Below, piece by piece: positions 1-13,033 of a stretch of 43,217 nucleotides of DNA. Position numbers and translations under genes: made by a program. The notes beneath the pieces were generated by a model. That model was not told the DNA's origin and did no database searches. It worked only from the letters and a program-made list of their open reading frames with translations. Each line of letters opens with the position of its first letter. The first letter of the stretch is position 1. The DNA comes from Yinghuangia elevatio (GTDB lineage Bacteria; Actinomycetota; Actinomycetes; Streptomycetales; Streptomycetaceae): contig NZ_JBEZFP010000079.1 in assembly GCF_040649515.1 (NCBI RefSeq), positions 1 through 43,217 of the forward strand. Reading direction: 5' to 3'.

Positions 1-2
1 CG

Positions 3-287
3 ATCGTGAACATGTTCCTGTTCCCGTCCGGCCTGATGCTCGGCGGCGACTTCTCCGTGATGGACTACCTGATCTGGAACGAGATCCCGACGCTGCTGGG
101 CAACCTGATCGGCGGCCTGGCCTTCGTGGGGCTCACGATGTACGCCACGCACGCGCGCACCGGCCCGACCCGTCCCGTCGCGAAACCCCCGGCCCCGGCC
201 CGCTCGGAGAACGGCGCGGCGCCCAAGCCGGCGCCCGCCGAGGACGCCGCCGTCCCCGGCGCGCCCGACCGCATGGCGGAGGCCTGA
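3..287 (+). CDS. Formate/nitrite transporter family protein, C-terminal end (partial)
   Basis: The reading frame is open from the window edge and ends at TGA 285-287, so only the last ~94 codons are present. The visible start, IVNMFLFPSGLMLGG, then a short loop and a second hydrophobic stretch around LLGNLIGGLAFVGLTMY, match the last two membrane-proximal elements of FNT-family pentameric channels (FocA/NirC type), which move formate or nitrite across the cytoplasmic membrane. The final ~45 residues are a Pro/Ala-rich cytoplasmic tail without recognisable fold. An internal GTG at 6 is not a real start because the homologous region continues upstream. Substrate cannot be told from this fragment. 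Family call fairly sure; specificity unknown. Confidence 0.75.
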   Translation: MVNMFLFPSGLMLGGDFSVMDYLIWNEIPTLLGNLIGGLAFVGLTMYATHARTGPTRPVAKPPAPARSENGAAPKPAPAEDAAVPGAPDRMAEA

Positions 288-313
288 GCCGGTTCCGGCG
301 GCTCGGGACGGCG

Positions 314-344
314 TAGGACCCCGCACACGTTTGTGGGGTTCCTA
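314..344. terminator. Imperfect inverted repeat after the transporter gene
   Basis: TAGGACCCCGCACAC and GTTTGTGGGGTTCCTA form an imperfect dyad of about 14 paired positions with one bulge and two mismatches, 27 bases after the transporter stop. It could end the transporter transcript or be an operator for the carboxylase gene downstream. There is no U tract. Role inferred only from position and symmetry. Confidence 0.35.
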
Positions 345-420
345 CAAAATGGGAGCCCTGGGCCGTGCGGCGCGGCGCATTGGTGGGGCATACGGTGATC
401 AAGCAGGGTGATAACCAGGT

Positions 421-451
421 GCAGGCGACGCTCCAGCCGGACGTCGCCTGC
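421..451 (+). promoter_or_regulatory. Perfect 10-bp stem in the carboxylase leader
   Basis: GCAGGCGACG (421-430) and CGTCGCCTGC (442-451) are perfect reverse complements around an 11-base loop. The hairpin ends 14 bases before the ribosome site TGGGAGG (466-472) of the carboxylase gene. It may be an mRNA leader structure or a DNA operator. The choice cannot be made from sequence alone. Confidence 0.4.
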
Positions 452-480
452 GGTGCGTAGGTTCTTGGGAGGCTCGACCG

Positions 481-5955
<5,475 letters not shown>

Positions 5956-6478
5956 CCCCCGCCCCCACAAAGCCACCTCCACACCGACCCCGCCGCTTTC
6001 CACGCTTCCCTCGTCAAACAAGGCGACGCCCAGAAATCGGCGGGGTCACCCCTCCACCCCGCACCGCCTGCCACCGGCACCCCAGGAAACGTCCAGTCCT
6101 GCCGAACAGACCCGCCGCCTCACGACAGTCCACCTGAGCCGGCGCCACGCTCTGTTGCTGCGTCCATGAGGGTGCGGCGCTGCCCCCATCTGGCGCAGCG
6201 GATGCGATCAGGCGATTGATGCGCCCGTCTGATGCGGCAGTTGATGTTGAGGTGAACTCTCGTGCAGTAAGGGCCTGTTACTAAAGAAGACACGCTGTCC
6301 CCGCCGGGCCGATCCGGGAACAGCCGACCGCCTCAGGCTAGTTCGAACACTCCACGTCCTCAGTCGAACAACTTCGCATCACCCGTTCGGCCCAAGCGTG
6401 GGAACGCGCGGTGGAACTCGGGGCAGTGGTGGGGGGATGGTGGCGCTTCTGTCTGCTGCGGGGTGCAGGCGGCGGGGG
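5956..6478. other. 523 bp convergent gap without a supported gene
   Basis: This gap lies between the 3' ends of the carboxylase (plus) and the alcohol dehydrogenase (minus). No convincing codon pattern or ribosome site is present. The middle part (about 6195-6300) is visibly poorer in G+C than its surroundings and carries several GATGCG/TTGATG repeats and the odd segment GGGCCTGTTACTAAAG near 6268. Around 6341-6372 two similar words, GTTCGAACA and GTCGAACAA, occur. The composition suggests old inserted or decayed DNA, but no mobile-element ends can be identified. Confidence 0.4.
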
Positions 6479-7516
6479 TCAGGGGGTTATGAGGACTTTC
6501 AGGGAGGTGCGGGTGTTCATCGCCTGGTAGGCGTCGGCTATTGCGTCGAGGGCTACTGTGCCGTCGAAGACCGGGGACGGGTCGATGGTGCCGTCGAGGA
6601 TGCGCGGGAGCAGCGTGGGGATGTGGGCGCGGACCGGTGCTATGCCGCCGCGCAGGGTGATGCTGCGGATGAAGAGCATGGCGGTGTCCAACGGGCTGCC
6701 GTGCGGGGCGCCGACCCATCCGACCGCGCCGCCGGGCCGCGTCGCGGCGATGGCGGTGTTCCGCGCCTCCGCCGTACCCGCGGCCTCGATCGAGGCGTGG
6801 ACGCCATGGCCGCCGGTCAGTTCGCGTACGGCTTCCACCGCGGCGTCGCCGCGCTCGGTGACCGCGGCTGTGGCGCCGAATTTCTGCGCGAGTTCGAGCC
6901 GCGCGGGGTGGCGGCCGAGGATGACGATGTTCTCCGCGCCCAGCATCCTGGCCGCCATGACCGCGCACAGGCCGACCGCGCCGTCGCCGACCACCGCGAC
7001 CGACGCGCCGGGGCGCGCGCCGGCGCTCAGCGCCGCGTGGTAGCCGGTGCCCAGGACGTCCGCCAGCGTGAGCAGCGCGTTGAGCAGGCGGTCGTCGGAG
7101 GCGGCGTCCGCGGGCAGTTGGACGAGTGTGCTGTCGGCGTAGGGGACGCGGACGGCCTCCCCTTGGCCGCCGTCGGAACCGACCGCGCCCCAGATCCCGC
7201 CGTTGGGGCACGCGCTGGGCAGGTCTTCGGTGCAGTAGACGCACGAGCCGTCGGACCAGCTGAGCGGTGCGATGACCAGGTCGCCCGGGCGCAGGGAGGT
7301 CACCTCTGGCCCGATGTCCGTCACCGTGCCGAGGAACTCGTGGCCGAGCCGCTGGCCCGGTTGCCGCGCGGACTCGCCTCGGTAGGCCCACAGGTCGGTG
7401 CCGCACACGCAGGCGCGGAGCACTTGGACGACGGCGTCGCCGGGCTGCCGGACGGATGCGTCGGGTACGTGCTCGACGCGGATGTCATACGGGCTGTGAA
7501 TGGTGGTGGCGCGCAT
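6479..7516 (-). CDS. Zinc-dependent medium-chain alcohol dehydrogenase
   Basis: This 345-residue MDR-superfamily oxidoreductase interconverts alcohols and aldehydes or ketones with NAD(P). Catalytic zinc ligands Cys38 (CGTD) and His59-Glu60 (GHE) are present, with a reduced structural-zinc lobe (Cys92, Cys95, Cys103) of the kind seen in many bacterial MDRs. The Rossmann glycine motif VVGDGAVGLCAV lies near residues 174-185. The start ATG at 7516 lies inside the end of the upstream ALDH-MaoC gene (32-base overlap) and has AAGGACG seven bases before it. It is the last gene of the long minus-strand operon. In this setting it could reduce the aldehyde released by the thioester reductase, or re-oxidise an alcohol. 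Family certain; substrate inferred. Confidence 0.88.
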   Translation of the reverse strand: MRATTIHSPYDIRVEHVPDASVRQPGDAVVQVLRACVCGTDLWAYRGESARQPGQRLGHEFLGTVTDIGPEVTSLRPGDLVIAPLSWSDGSCVYCTEDLPSACPNGGIWGAVGSDGGQGEAVRVPYADSTLVQLPADAASDDRLLNALLTLADVLGTGYHAALSAGARPGASVAVVGDGAVGLCAVMAARMLGAENIVILGRHPARLELAQKFGATAAVTERGDAAVEAVRELTGGHGVHASIEAAGTAEARNTAIAATRPGGAVGWVGAPHGSPLDTAMLFIRSITLRGGIAPVRAHIPTLLPRILDGTIDPSPVFDGTVALDAIADAYQAMNTRTSLKVLITP

Positions 7517-9554
7517 GCGGAACGTCCTTGTCCCCGGCGGCGGGCCGGTCTGCGGTGAGAGTGATGAGGTCGAACTCCGCGACAGGGCGGCCGTCTTGGT
7601 TCACGACCTCGACGTGCCAGCACACGTCGCCGTTTCCGGCGCCGGGGCGCGGGGTGATGCGGCGGGCGGTCAGGGTGGCGGTCAGCGAGTCGTCCGGGCG
7701 TACCGGGGCGAGGAATCGCAGGTTCTCGAGTCCGCGGTTGGCGAGCACCGGGCCGGGTTCCGGCGGCACGAACAGGCCCGTCGCCAGCGACAGGACCAGA
7801 AAGCCGTGGGCAACGATCCCGCGGAAGAACGGGTGTTCCGCGGCCGCGGCGTCGTCGGTGTGCAAGTAGTAGTGGTCTCCGGTGAGTTCGGCGAAGCAGG
7901 CGATGTCGGCGCGGGTCACCGTGCGCGGCCCTACCGTGATGGTGTCGCCGACGCGCAGGTCGCCGAGGTGGCGCCGGAGCGGGTGCGTGAAGCTGTGTAC
8001 GTGTGCCGCGCCGGGGATCCACCGGTCGGTGGCCGCTGCCAGGTGCCGCGCCGAGGCCTGGACGGTCGTGGTGGTGAGGTGGTCGAGCGGCGGACGTTGT
8101 CGGGGTTCGTCGACGGGTGCGCCGGGCCCGCCGGGCGAGGCCGAGCTGTCGATCACCTCGATATGTCGCTGGGTGGGCGCGAGTTGGCGTACGAGGTCGG
8201 CCGCCCTCGCCGGCTCACCGGTGACCACCCAGGCACGCGACCCGCGTGCGCCGAGGGCGAGTGCGTGCGCGATGTCGTCGGACGAGCGGTAGGGGATGAG
8301 GGTGCCGACGGGTCCGAACGCCTCGACCTGGTGCGGTTCGTGGTACTCCGCGTGGTCGGCGGCGAGGAGGATCGGGGGCAGGTACGCGCCGAACCGCTCG
8401 TCCCGGGCCACGGCGTCGACCGCGCCCGGCGTGCCACGCACGGTACGCCCCACGCCGCGCAACCGGGCGACGCTCGACAACACGCGGCGCCGGTGGGCCT
8501 GGTCCACGAGCGGCCCCATGTCCACCCCGGTCGCGTACGGGTCGCCGAGCCGAATTCCGTCCAGTGCCGCGGCGGTTGCATCCGCAACCGAGTCCAAGAG
8601 CGTCGCCGGAACGAAGGCGCGCCGCGCCGCCGCGGGTGTCTGCCCGGCGTGTGCGGTCATGCCCGCCACGAAACGGGACACGAACAGGTCGAAAGCCGCC
8701 GACCCCGGCGCCGCGTCGGCGCCCAGCACCGCGCAGCCGAGGGCGTCCGCGGCGAAGTCCTGCCAGGGCGGCGCGGCGAACTGCGCGATCCGGCCGCGCA
8801 GGTGCCGGGCCGTGGCGGAGGTCCCGGTGAAGCCGAACAGGTCATGAGCGCCGAGATGACGGATCAAGTCGGCTGGCCCGGACAGGATTTGCAGCGCCCC
8901 GTCGGGTATGCCAGGGCACTCGGCGATCCGCCGGACCAGGTGGACCGCGATCTGGGCGCTCCGGCGGGAGGGCCGCACGATGACCGGTACACCGGCGACG
9001 AAGGCGCGTGCGAAGGCATCCAGCAGGGTCGTGACGGGCAAGGCGAATCCGCTGATGTGGACCGCGACACCAGGCGGTGCCGCGGCAACTGCCCGCAGCG
9101 GCACGCCGTTCACGCCGCTCGGCGCGCCGGACCCCCCGTGCACGAAGAGGCGGCCGTCCGCCGTGGCCCCGTCCCAGCCCGCGTCCCCTTCCCCGGCGAG
9201 GTGCCGGGTGACCGTCGCGGCGCAGTGGCGCATGGCGTCGAGGCCGCCGGCGACGTCATGCGCGGCGTCGACCCGCGATGCACCCAGATGGGCGAGCAGG
9301 CGTACGAACTCCTCGCGGTGCAGCGCGAGATGCCGAGCCAGACGGGTCGTCAGCCGGGCGCGTTGCGCGGAGTCCAGGCGCCGCAACGCGGGGATGCCGA
9401 CTGCGCGGGCGTGCGCGAACGCGGGGGCCGCGTCGACCGCGGTCGTGGTGACCCGGTAGACCTCGTGGCCGTGCACGGCGTGTCGGCGTACGCTCCCCGC
9501 GTCGGCGGGCATGCGCCACTCCCCGCACAGGTAGTGGGGCACGGGACCCGTCAC
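7485..9554 (-). CDS. PaaZ-like ALDH-MaoC fusion with a dead ALDH half
   Basis: The 689-residue protein aligns end to end with the ring-opening enzyme PaaZ (about 680 residues): aldehyde dehydrogenase at ~1-500, MaoC/hot-dog hydratase at ~525-670. The GTG start at 9554 overlaps the stop of the AraC gene (GTGA) and has GGAGAGGAG just upstream. In the ALDH half the PaaZ motif AGQKCTA reads AGQTPAA, so the nucleophilic Cys is Pro307, and the general-base Glu of the EADS motif is Ala268 (DFAADA). Both ALDH catalytic residues are therefore missing. The hydratase half keeps GDHYYLH with Asp560 and His565, at nearly the same positions as the E. coli pair Asp561/His566. The likely function is enoyl-thioester hydratase/dehydratase only. 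Since the operon has a ketoreductase but no other dehydratase, this may dehydrate the polyketide beta-hydroxyacyl intermediate. The loss of residues rests on my recollection of the PaaZ sequence; the dehydratase role is inference. Confidence 0.85.
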   Translation of the reverse strand: MTGPVPHYLCGEWRMPADAGSVRRHAVHGHEVYRVTTTAVDAAPAFAHARAVGIPALRRLDSAQRARLTTRLARHLALHREEFVRLLAHLGASRVDAAHDVAGGLDAMRHCAATVTRHLAGEGDAGWDGATADGRLFVHGGSGAPSGVNGVPLRAVAAAPPGVAVHISGFALPVTTLLDAFARAFVAGVPVIVRPSRRSAQIAVHLVRRIAECPGIPDGALQILSGPADLIRHLGAHDLFGFTGTSATARHLRGRIAQFAAPPWQDFAADALGCAVLGADAAPGSAAFDLFVSRFVAGMTAHAGQTPAAARRAFVPATLLDSVADATAAALDGIRLGDPYATGVDMGPLVDQAHRRRVLSSVARLRGVGRTVRGTPGAVDAVARDERFGAYLPPILLAADHAEYHEPHQVEAFGPVGTLIPYRSSDDIAHALALGARGSRAWVVTGEPARAADLVRQLAPTQRHIEVIDSSASPGGPGAPVDEPRQRPPLDHLTTTTVQASARHLAAATDRWIPGAAHVHSFTHPLRRHLGDLRVGDTITVGPRTVTRADIACFAELTGDHYYLHTDDAAAAEHPFFRGIVAHGFLVLSLATGLFVPPEPGPVLANRGLENLRFLAPVRPDDSLTATLTARRITPRPGAGNGDVCWHVEVVNQDGRPVAEFDLITLTADRPAAGDKDVPHARHHHSQPV

Positions 9555-10582
9555 AGCCGGCTCCTCTCCCCCGGCCCGCACAGCGCCGCCGCGTCCGCGC
9601 GGAATTCCGTCGTGCCGCGATCCCGGCCCCGGACCTGCGCGCTCTTTTCGGCCGCGGCGGCGCGGAATGCCGTGGGTGATATCGCGTGTGCCGCCTTGAA
9701 AGTGCGCTGGAAATGACTGAGGTCCCGGTACCCGACGCCCAGGCAGATATCGGCCACCGAAAGTCCGCTTTCCAGGAGCAGTGTGCGGGCGCGTTCCATG
9801 CGCAACTCGGTGACGAAGTCGATGAACCGCTGCCCGGTGCGCTTCTTGAACGTGCGCGAGAAGTGGTACTTGCTCATGTGCGCGGCACGCGCCGCCAGGC
9901 CGAGCGTCAACTCGTTGTCGGCGAAGTTCTCCCGGATGAACGCCACTGCGGCGTCGACCTGCTCGGCCACCGCGTCGGGGCCGGCGCCCCCGGGCCGGGA
10001 GTTTCCGTTCGGCGGGTCCGCGCGCAGTCGGCCGGTGAACCAGAACAACTCGTCGACGAAGCCCTTGAGCGCGCGGTTCGGTGCCGGTTCCTCGCCGGGG
10101 ACCGCTCCGGCCGCGTCCGCGAAGGCCGCCGGACGCAGGCGCGGCCACCCGGTGCGCGCGGGGCCGGGCAGGACCAAGGCGGTCGGTATGACGACCGCGT
10201 CCAACGCCGCCAGCACGACCCGGAGATGGTCCACCGCGTGACTGCCGTGGCCCGCGCCCACCGCGACGAGGCCCACCGGCTTTCGGCGCACCGGCCCGCC
10301 GGCGAGTTCGTCGATGGCGAGCGTGATCTCCCCGGAGCAGGAGTTGTTGCGCACCTCGGTGAGCAGCACCAGAGCGTGCGCCTGCCCGGCCGCGGCCCGG
10401 AGTTGCTCGCGTACGCCACGGCCCGCCGGCCGCACCTGGAACCATTCCGGAGGCCGGCCCGCGGCCGCGCCGATCATGTCCCGGAAGGCCGCGAAGGACG
10501 CGGCACCGCAGTCCGAATGCTCCGCGGCGTCGCTGACGACAAGAACAACAGGAGCGGTCGGTAATGTGGACGACTGAGCCAT
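9551..10582 (-). CDS. AraC-family regulator with a flavodoxin/FMN-reductase-like N-terminal domain
   Basis: The 343-residue protein starts at ATG 10582 behind GGGGAGG; earlier in-frame starts lack a ribosome site. The C-terminal ~110 residues hold two helix-turn-helix units of the AraC/XylS type (MSKYHFSRTFKKRTGQ and the GYRDLSHFQRTFK motif). The N-terminal ~175 residues are not a cupin or GATase-like sensor. They resemble NADPH-dependent FMN reductases: VVLVVSDAAEHSD at the start, TEVRNNSCSGEITLAIDEL in the place of the usual PEYNGSxSGxLKNAIDWL loop, then RRKPVGLVAVGAGHGS. It may therefore sense a flavin, nicotinamide or redox state. It sits inside the polyketide operon between the thioester reductase and the ALDH-MaoC genes, and is the likely pathway regulator. 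The fold assignment is by motif resemblance only. Confidence 0.8.
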   Translation of the reverse strand: MAQSSTLPTAPVVLVVSDAAEHSDCGAASFAAFRDMIGAAAGRPPEWFQVRPAGRGVREQLRAAAGQAHALVLLTEVRNNSCSGEITLAIDELAGGPVRRKPVGLVAVGAGHGSHAVDHLRVVLAALDAVVIPTALVLPGPARTGWPRLRPAAFADAAGAVPGEEPAPNRALKGFVDELFWFTGRLRADPPNGNSRPGGAGPDAVAEQVDAAVAFIRENFADNELTLGLAARAAHMSKYHFSRTFKKRTGQRFIDFVTELRMERARTLLLESGLSVADICLGVGYRDLSHFQRTFKAAHAISPTAFRAAAAEKSAQVRGRDRGTTEFRADAAALCGPGERSRL

Positions 10583-10697
10583 GATCGGCCTCCCCGTGGA
10601 TCGATTCCCATGAAGACTAGGAAGAATCACGTGAAGTCCCCGTGAGGGTTCTTTGCGCAGTCATCGGAATTCCTTATGTCCGTGTTATCGGTGTCCC
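10583..10697 (-). promoter_or_regulatory. 115 bp gap before the AraC regulator gene, likely with its own promoter
   Basis: This is one of three breaks in an otherwise overlapping operon. It is A/T-richer than its surroundings. On the minus strand it carries two ATAAGG words, one close to a GATAAC element, and on the plus strand the heptamer TTGCGCA at 10653-10659. The same heptamer occurs twice upstream of the first gene of the operon. A separate promoter and autoregulation are plausible, but no clear -35/-10 pair is seen. Confidence 0.4.
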
Positions 10698-12059
10698 TTA
10701 TGCCAGGAATTGCGGAGCGCCGGACGGCAGAAATCCGACGGACTCGAAGTAGTCGAGGTAGACCGCGATCAGCCTGCCGTCGATCGGCGGGCACGGCGCC
10801 CCGGCGTCGTCCGGCCCCGCGATGCCCGCCGTGAGGTCGCCCGTCGGCGGCCGTCCCGCACCCGTCAGCAGCGCGCGGTAGGACGGCAGCAGCAGCGCCG
10901 CCCGGGCCAGTGCGCCGTCCTGCCGGTGCCGCGCGTCCCACAGGCGGGCGAGCCAGACATCGGACGGGACGGTCTCGACGGGGAAGCGCTCCGCGACGTG
11001 CGCGAGCAGTACGTGCAGCGGCATCCGGGACGGGTTGAGCAGGTAACGCACGCGCGCGGCAAGACCGTTGCCGGGAACAGCGGGCGTGCCCGGCGTGTCG
11101 GGCGCCACCGGCGTGACCGCCGCAACCGCCGTAACCGGCGTGCCCGGCGGAACCCGCGCACCCTGCGCATCCGGCGAATCCGGCGCGGACATGCGGACGA
11201 TCGCCCGCGCCACGTAGTCCACCGGGGCAAAGGACACCTCGGCGTCGGCGGTGTTCGGGGCCGCACCGAGCAGCACGACCGCACGGATCAGGTTCCACAC
11301 CGCGTCGTCGACCTGGCACGCGCCGGTGACCGAATGGCCGCTGATGCGCCCGGGACGGTAGATCCGCACCGGCACCCCGCGCTCGCCCGCCTCGGACACC
11401 AGCCGTTCCGCGGCCCATTTGCTCGTCACGTAGCCGGCCCCCGCGGTCCCGCGCGGCGGCGGACCCCCGGCTGGGTCGGCGCCCACCGCCGCGGTGGAGA
11501 CGAAGTGCACGGGCTTGGTGTGGTCCGCGCAGGCCAGCCGCAGAACTTCGGCGGTGCCGCGTACGTTGGCGTCCCGCAGGAGCCCGTACGGTGCGATGTG
11601 GCTGACCCGGGCCCCGCTGTGCTGGATGACGTCGACCCGTTCGGCCAGCCGCGCCCATTGCCGGGGCGGCAGGCCCAGCCGGGGACGGGTCAGGTCGCCG
11701 GGGACCGGGACGATGCGGGCCGCGGTACGGCTGTCCCACAGCAGGTACCGCCGCATGGTGTCCTGGATGCGCTGCCGGGCCTGCTGCGGCGTGTCGGCGC
11801 GGACCAGGCACCACACGTCGTCGGGGGTCCGGTCCAGGAGTTCGCGCAGCAGGAAGGCGCCGAGGAACCCGGTGGCGCCGGTGAGCAGCACGCGGCGGTC
11901 GGGCGCGGTGCGAGGACGGTTGCGGACGACGGGCCTGATGTCGGGAGCCAGCACGATGTCGGTGCTCAGCCGGTTGCCCACGTCGGTACTCGGCCCCGCG
12001 CCCAGCCCCGCGCCCGGCCCCGTCGTCAAATCCGCACCCGGGGCGCGCAGGCGGTTCAT
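10698..12059 (-). CDS. Free-standing thioester reductase (NAD-binding, extended SDR)
   Basis: The 453-residue protein matches the reductase (R) domains that release chains from carrier proteins as aldehydes or alcohols using NAD(P)H. The nucleotide loop VLLTGATGFLGAFLL lies at 57-71. Catalytic residues are Ser188 (FVSTAAVG), Tyr210 and Lys214 (YVTSK). In most systems this domain is fused to an NRPS, PKS or carboxylic-acid reductase; here it is separate. The first ~50 residues are a low-complexity Gly/Pro/Thr stretch. Its ATG overlaps the stop of the transacylase gene (ATGA), so translation is probably coupled. No thioesterase gene is present in the operon, so reductive off-loading by this enzyme is the most likely release step. 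Confidence 0.85.
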   Translation of the reverse strand: MNRLRAPGADLTTGPGAGLGAGPSTDVGNRLSTDIVLAPDIRPVVRNRPRTAPDRRVLLTGATGFLGAFLLRELLDRTPDDVWCLVRADTPQQARQRIQDTMRRYLLWDSRTAARIVPVPGDLTRPRLGLPPRQWARLAERVDVIQHSGARVSHIAPYGLLRDANVRGTAEVLRLACADHTKPVHFVSTAAVGADPAGGPPPRGTAGAGYVTSKWAAERLVSEAGERGVPVRIYRPGRISGHSVTGACQVDDAVWNLIRAVVLLGAAPNTADAEVSFAPVDYVARAIVRMSAPDSPDAQGARVPPGTPVTAVAAVTPVAPDTPGTPAVPGNGLAARVRYLLNPSRMPLHVLLAHVAERFPVETVPSDVWLARLWDARHRQDGALARAALLLPSYRALLTGAGRPPTGDLTAGIAGPDDAGAPCPPIDGRLIAVYLDYFESVGFLPSGAPQFLA

Positions 12060-13033
12060 GTCCCGGCCCCGAGACCAGCCCCGAGAGCAGCCCCGACTTC
12101 GGCCCCGAAACCGGCCCCGCCCCCGATTCCCGCCCCCGCTCCCCCGTCGAGCCGCCCGGCCACTTCCTCGATCCCGACGAACGCCATGGAGCGGTCCCGG
12201 CGTCCGAGCTTGAGCAGGGTGTCCCCCGGGCCCGCGTCGACAAGTGCGGGGACGCCCAGCCCACGGACCGCCTGCACGGCGTCGCGCCAGCGCACCGGCA
12301 GGACCAACCCCTGGGCAAGGCGCTCACGAACCTCGTCGGGATCGCTGTGGGCCCGCGCGTCGATGGCGGAGACGATCGGCGCGAATCCCGTCCTGAAGTC
12401 GGCCGCGGCCAGGCGTACGCGCCACCGTGGCACGGCGTCCATCATCAAAGGGCTGTGGAATCCCCCGGCGATGGGCAGGAGTTCCGCCCTCAGGCATTGC
12501 TCGGCGGCGAGCGCGGCCGCGTGCGCCACGGCCTCGGAATCCCCGGACAGGACCATTTGGCGCGCGCTGTTGAGCCCCGCCACCTCCAGGATGCCGCCGC
12601 GCTCGGCCAGCACTTGGCGGCGCAGCCATTCCGCGTCGGCAGGCTCGGCGCCGATCACCGCGACCATGGCGCCGGGCCTGCGCAGGCTCTGCTCGCGGCA
12701 CAACGCACCGCGTTCCACGGCAAGTTCGAAACCCGCGTCGCGGTCGAGGAATCCGGCGCAGGCGGCCGCCGCCAGTTCGCCGAGACTGTGCCCGACCGTC
12801 ACCGCCGGCCGGGCTTCCGGCCCGAACACCGCCTCGACGGCGGCGATCCCCGCCGCGAAGGTGGCCGGCTGGTTGACCGCGGTGTCGGCGAGGTCCAGCG
12901 CATATGGGTCGACCGCGCCGAACGTCTCCAGCAGCCGTGCCACCAGGGGATGTGTGCGGTACGAGTGCAGCGCGCCGGTCAGCGCATCCTCCTTGGCCCC
13001 CTGCCCCGGAAAGGCGATTCCGTAGTCCGTCAT
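12056..13033 (-). CDS. fabD: Malonyl-CoA:ACP transacylase
   Basis: The 325-residue protein moves malonyl groups from CoA to the ACP. The nucleophile elbow GHSLGE has Ser83, Arg113 lies in LCREQS, and the catalytic His193 is in GGFHS, a malonyl-type rather than methylmalonyl-type (YASH) motif. The PGQGAK motif at the N-terminus is typical. The start ATG at 13033 overlaps the FAD enzyme stop by four bases. The last ~30 residues are a Gly/Ala tail absent from ordinary FabD proteins. Aromatic type II clusters often borrow the housekeeping FabD, so a dedicated copy suggests a self-contained assembly line. Confidence 0.88.
   Translation of the reverse strand: MTDYGIAFPGQGAKEDALTGALHSYRTHPLVARLLETFGAVDPYALDLADTAVNQPATFAAGIAAVEAVFGPEARPAVTVGHSLGELAAAACAGFLDRDAGFELAVERGALCREQSLRRPGAMVAVIGAEPADAEWLRRQVLAERGGILEVAGLNSARQMVLSGDSEAVAHAAALAAEQCLRAELLPIAGGFHSPLMMDAVPRWRVRLAAADFRTGFAPIVSAIDARAHSDPDEVRERLAQGLVLPVRWRDAVQAVRGLGVPALVDAGPGDTLLKLGRRDRSMAFVGIEEVAGRLDGGAGAGIGGGAGFGAEVGAALGAGLGAGT

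Noticed and set aside
6325..6375. tRNA-like T arm (GTTCGAAC)
   Set aside because: The flanking bases do not pair into a T stem and no acceptor or anticodon arm is found.
7485..10445. Single long protein joining AraC-region DNA and the ALDH-MaoC gene
   Set aside because: The upstream part is a shadow frame of the AraC gene. The GTG at 9554 has a strong ribosome site and matches the PaaZ N-terminus.
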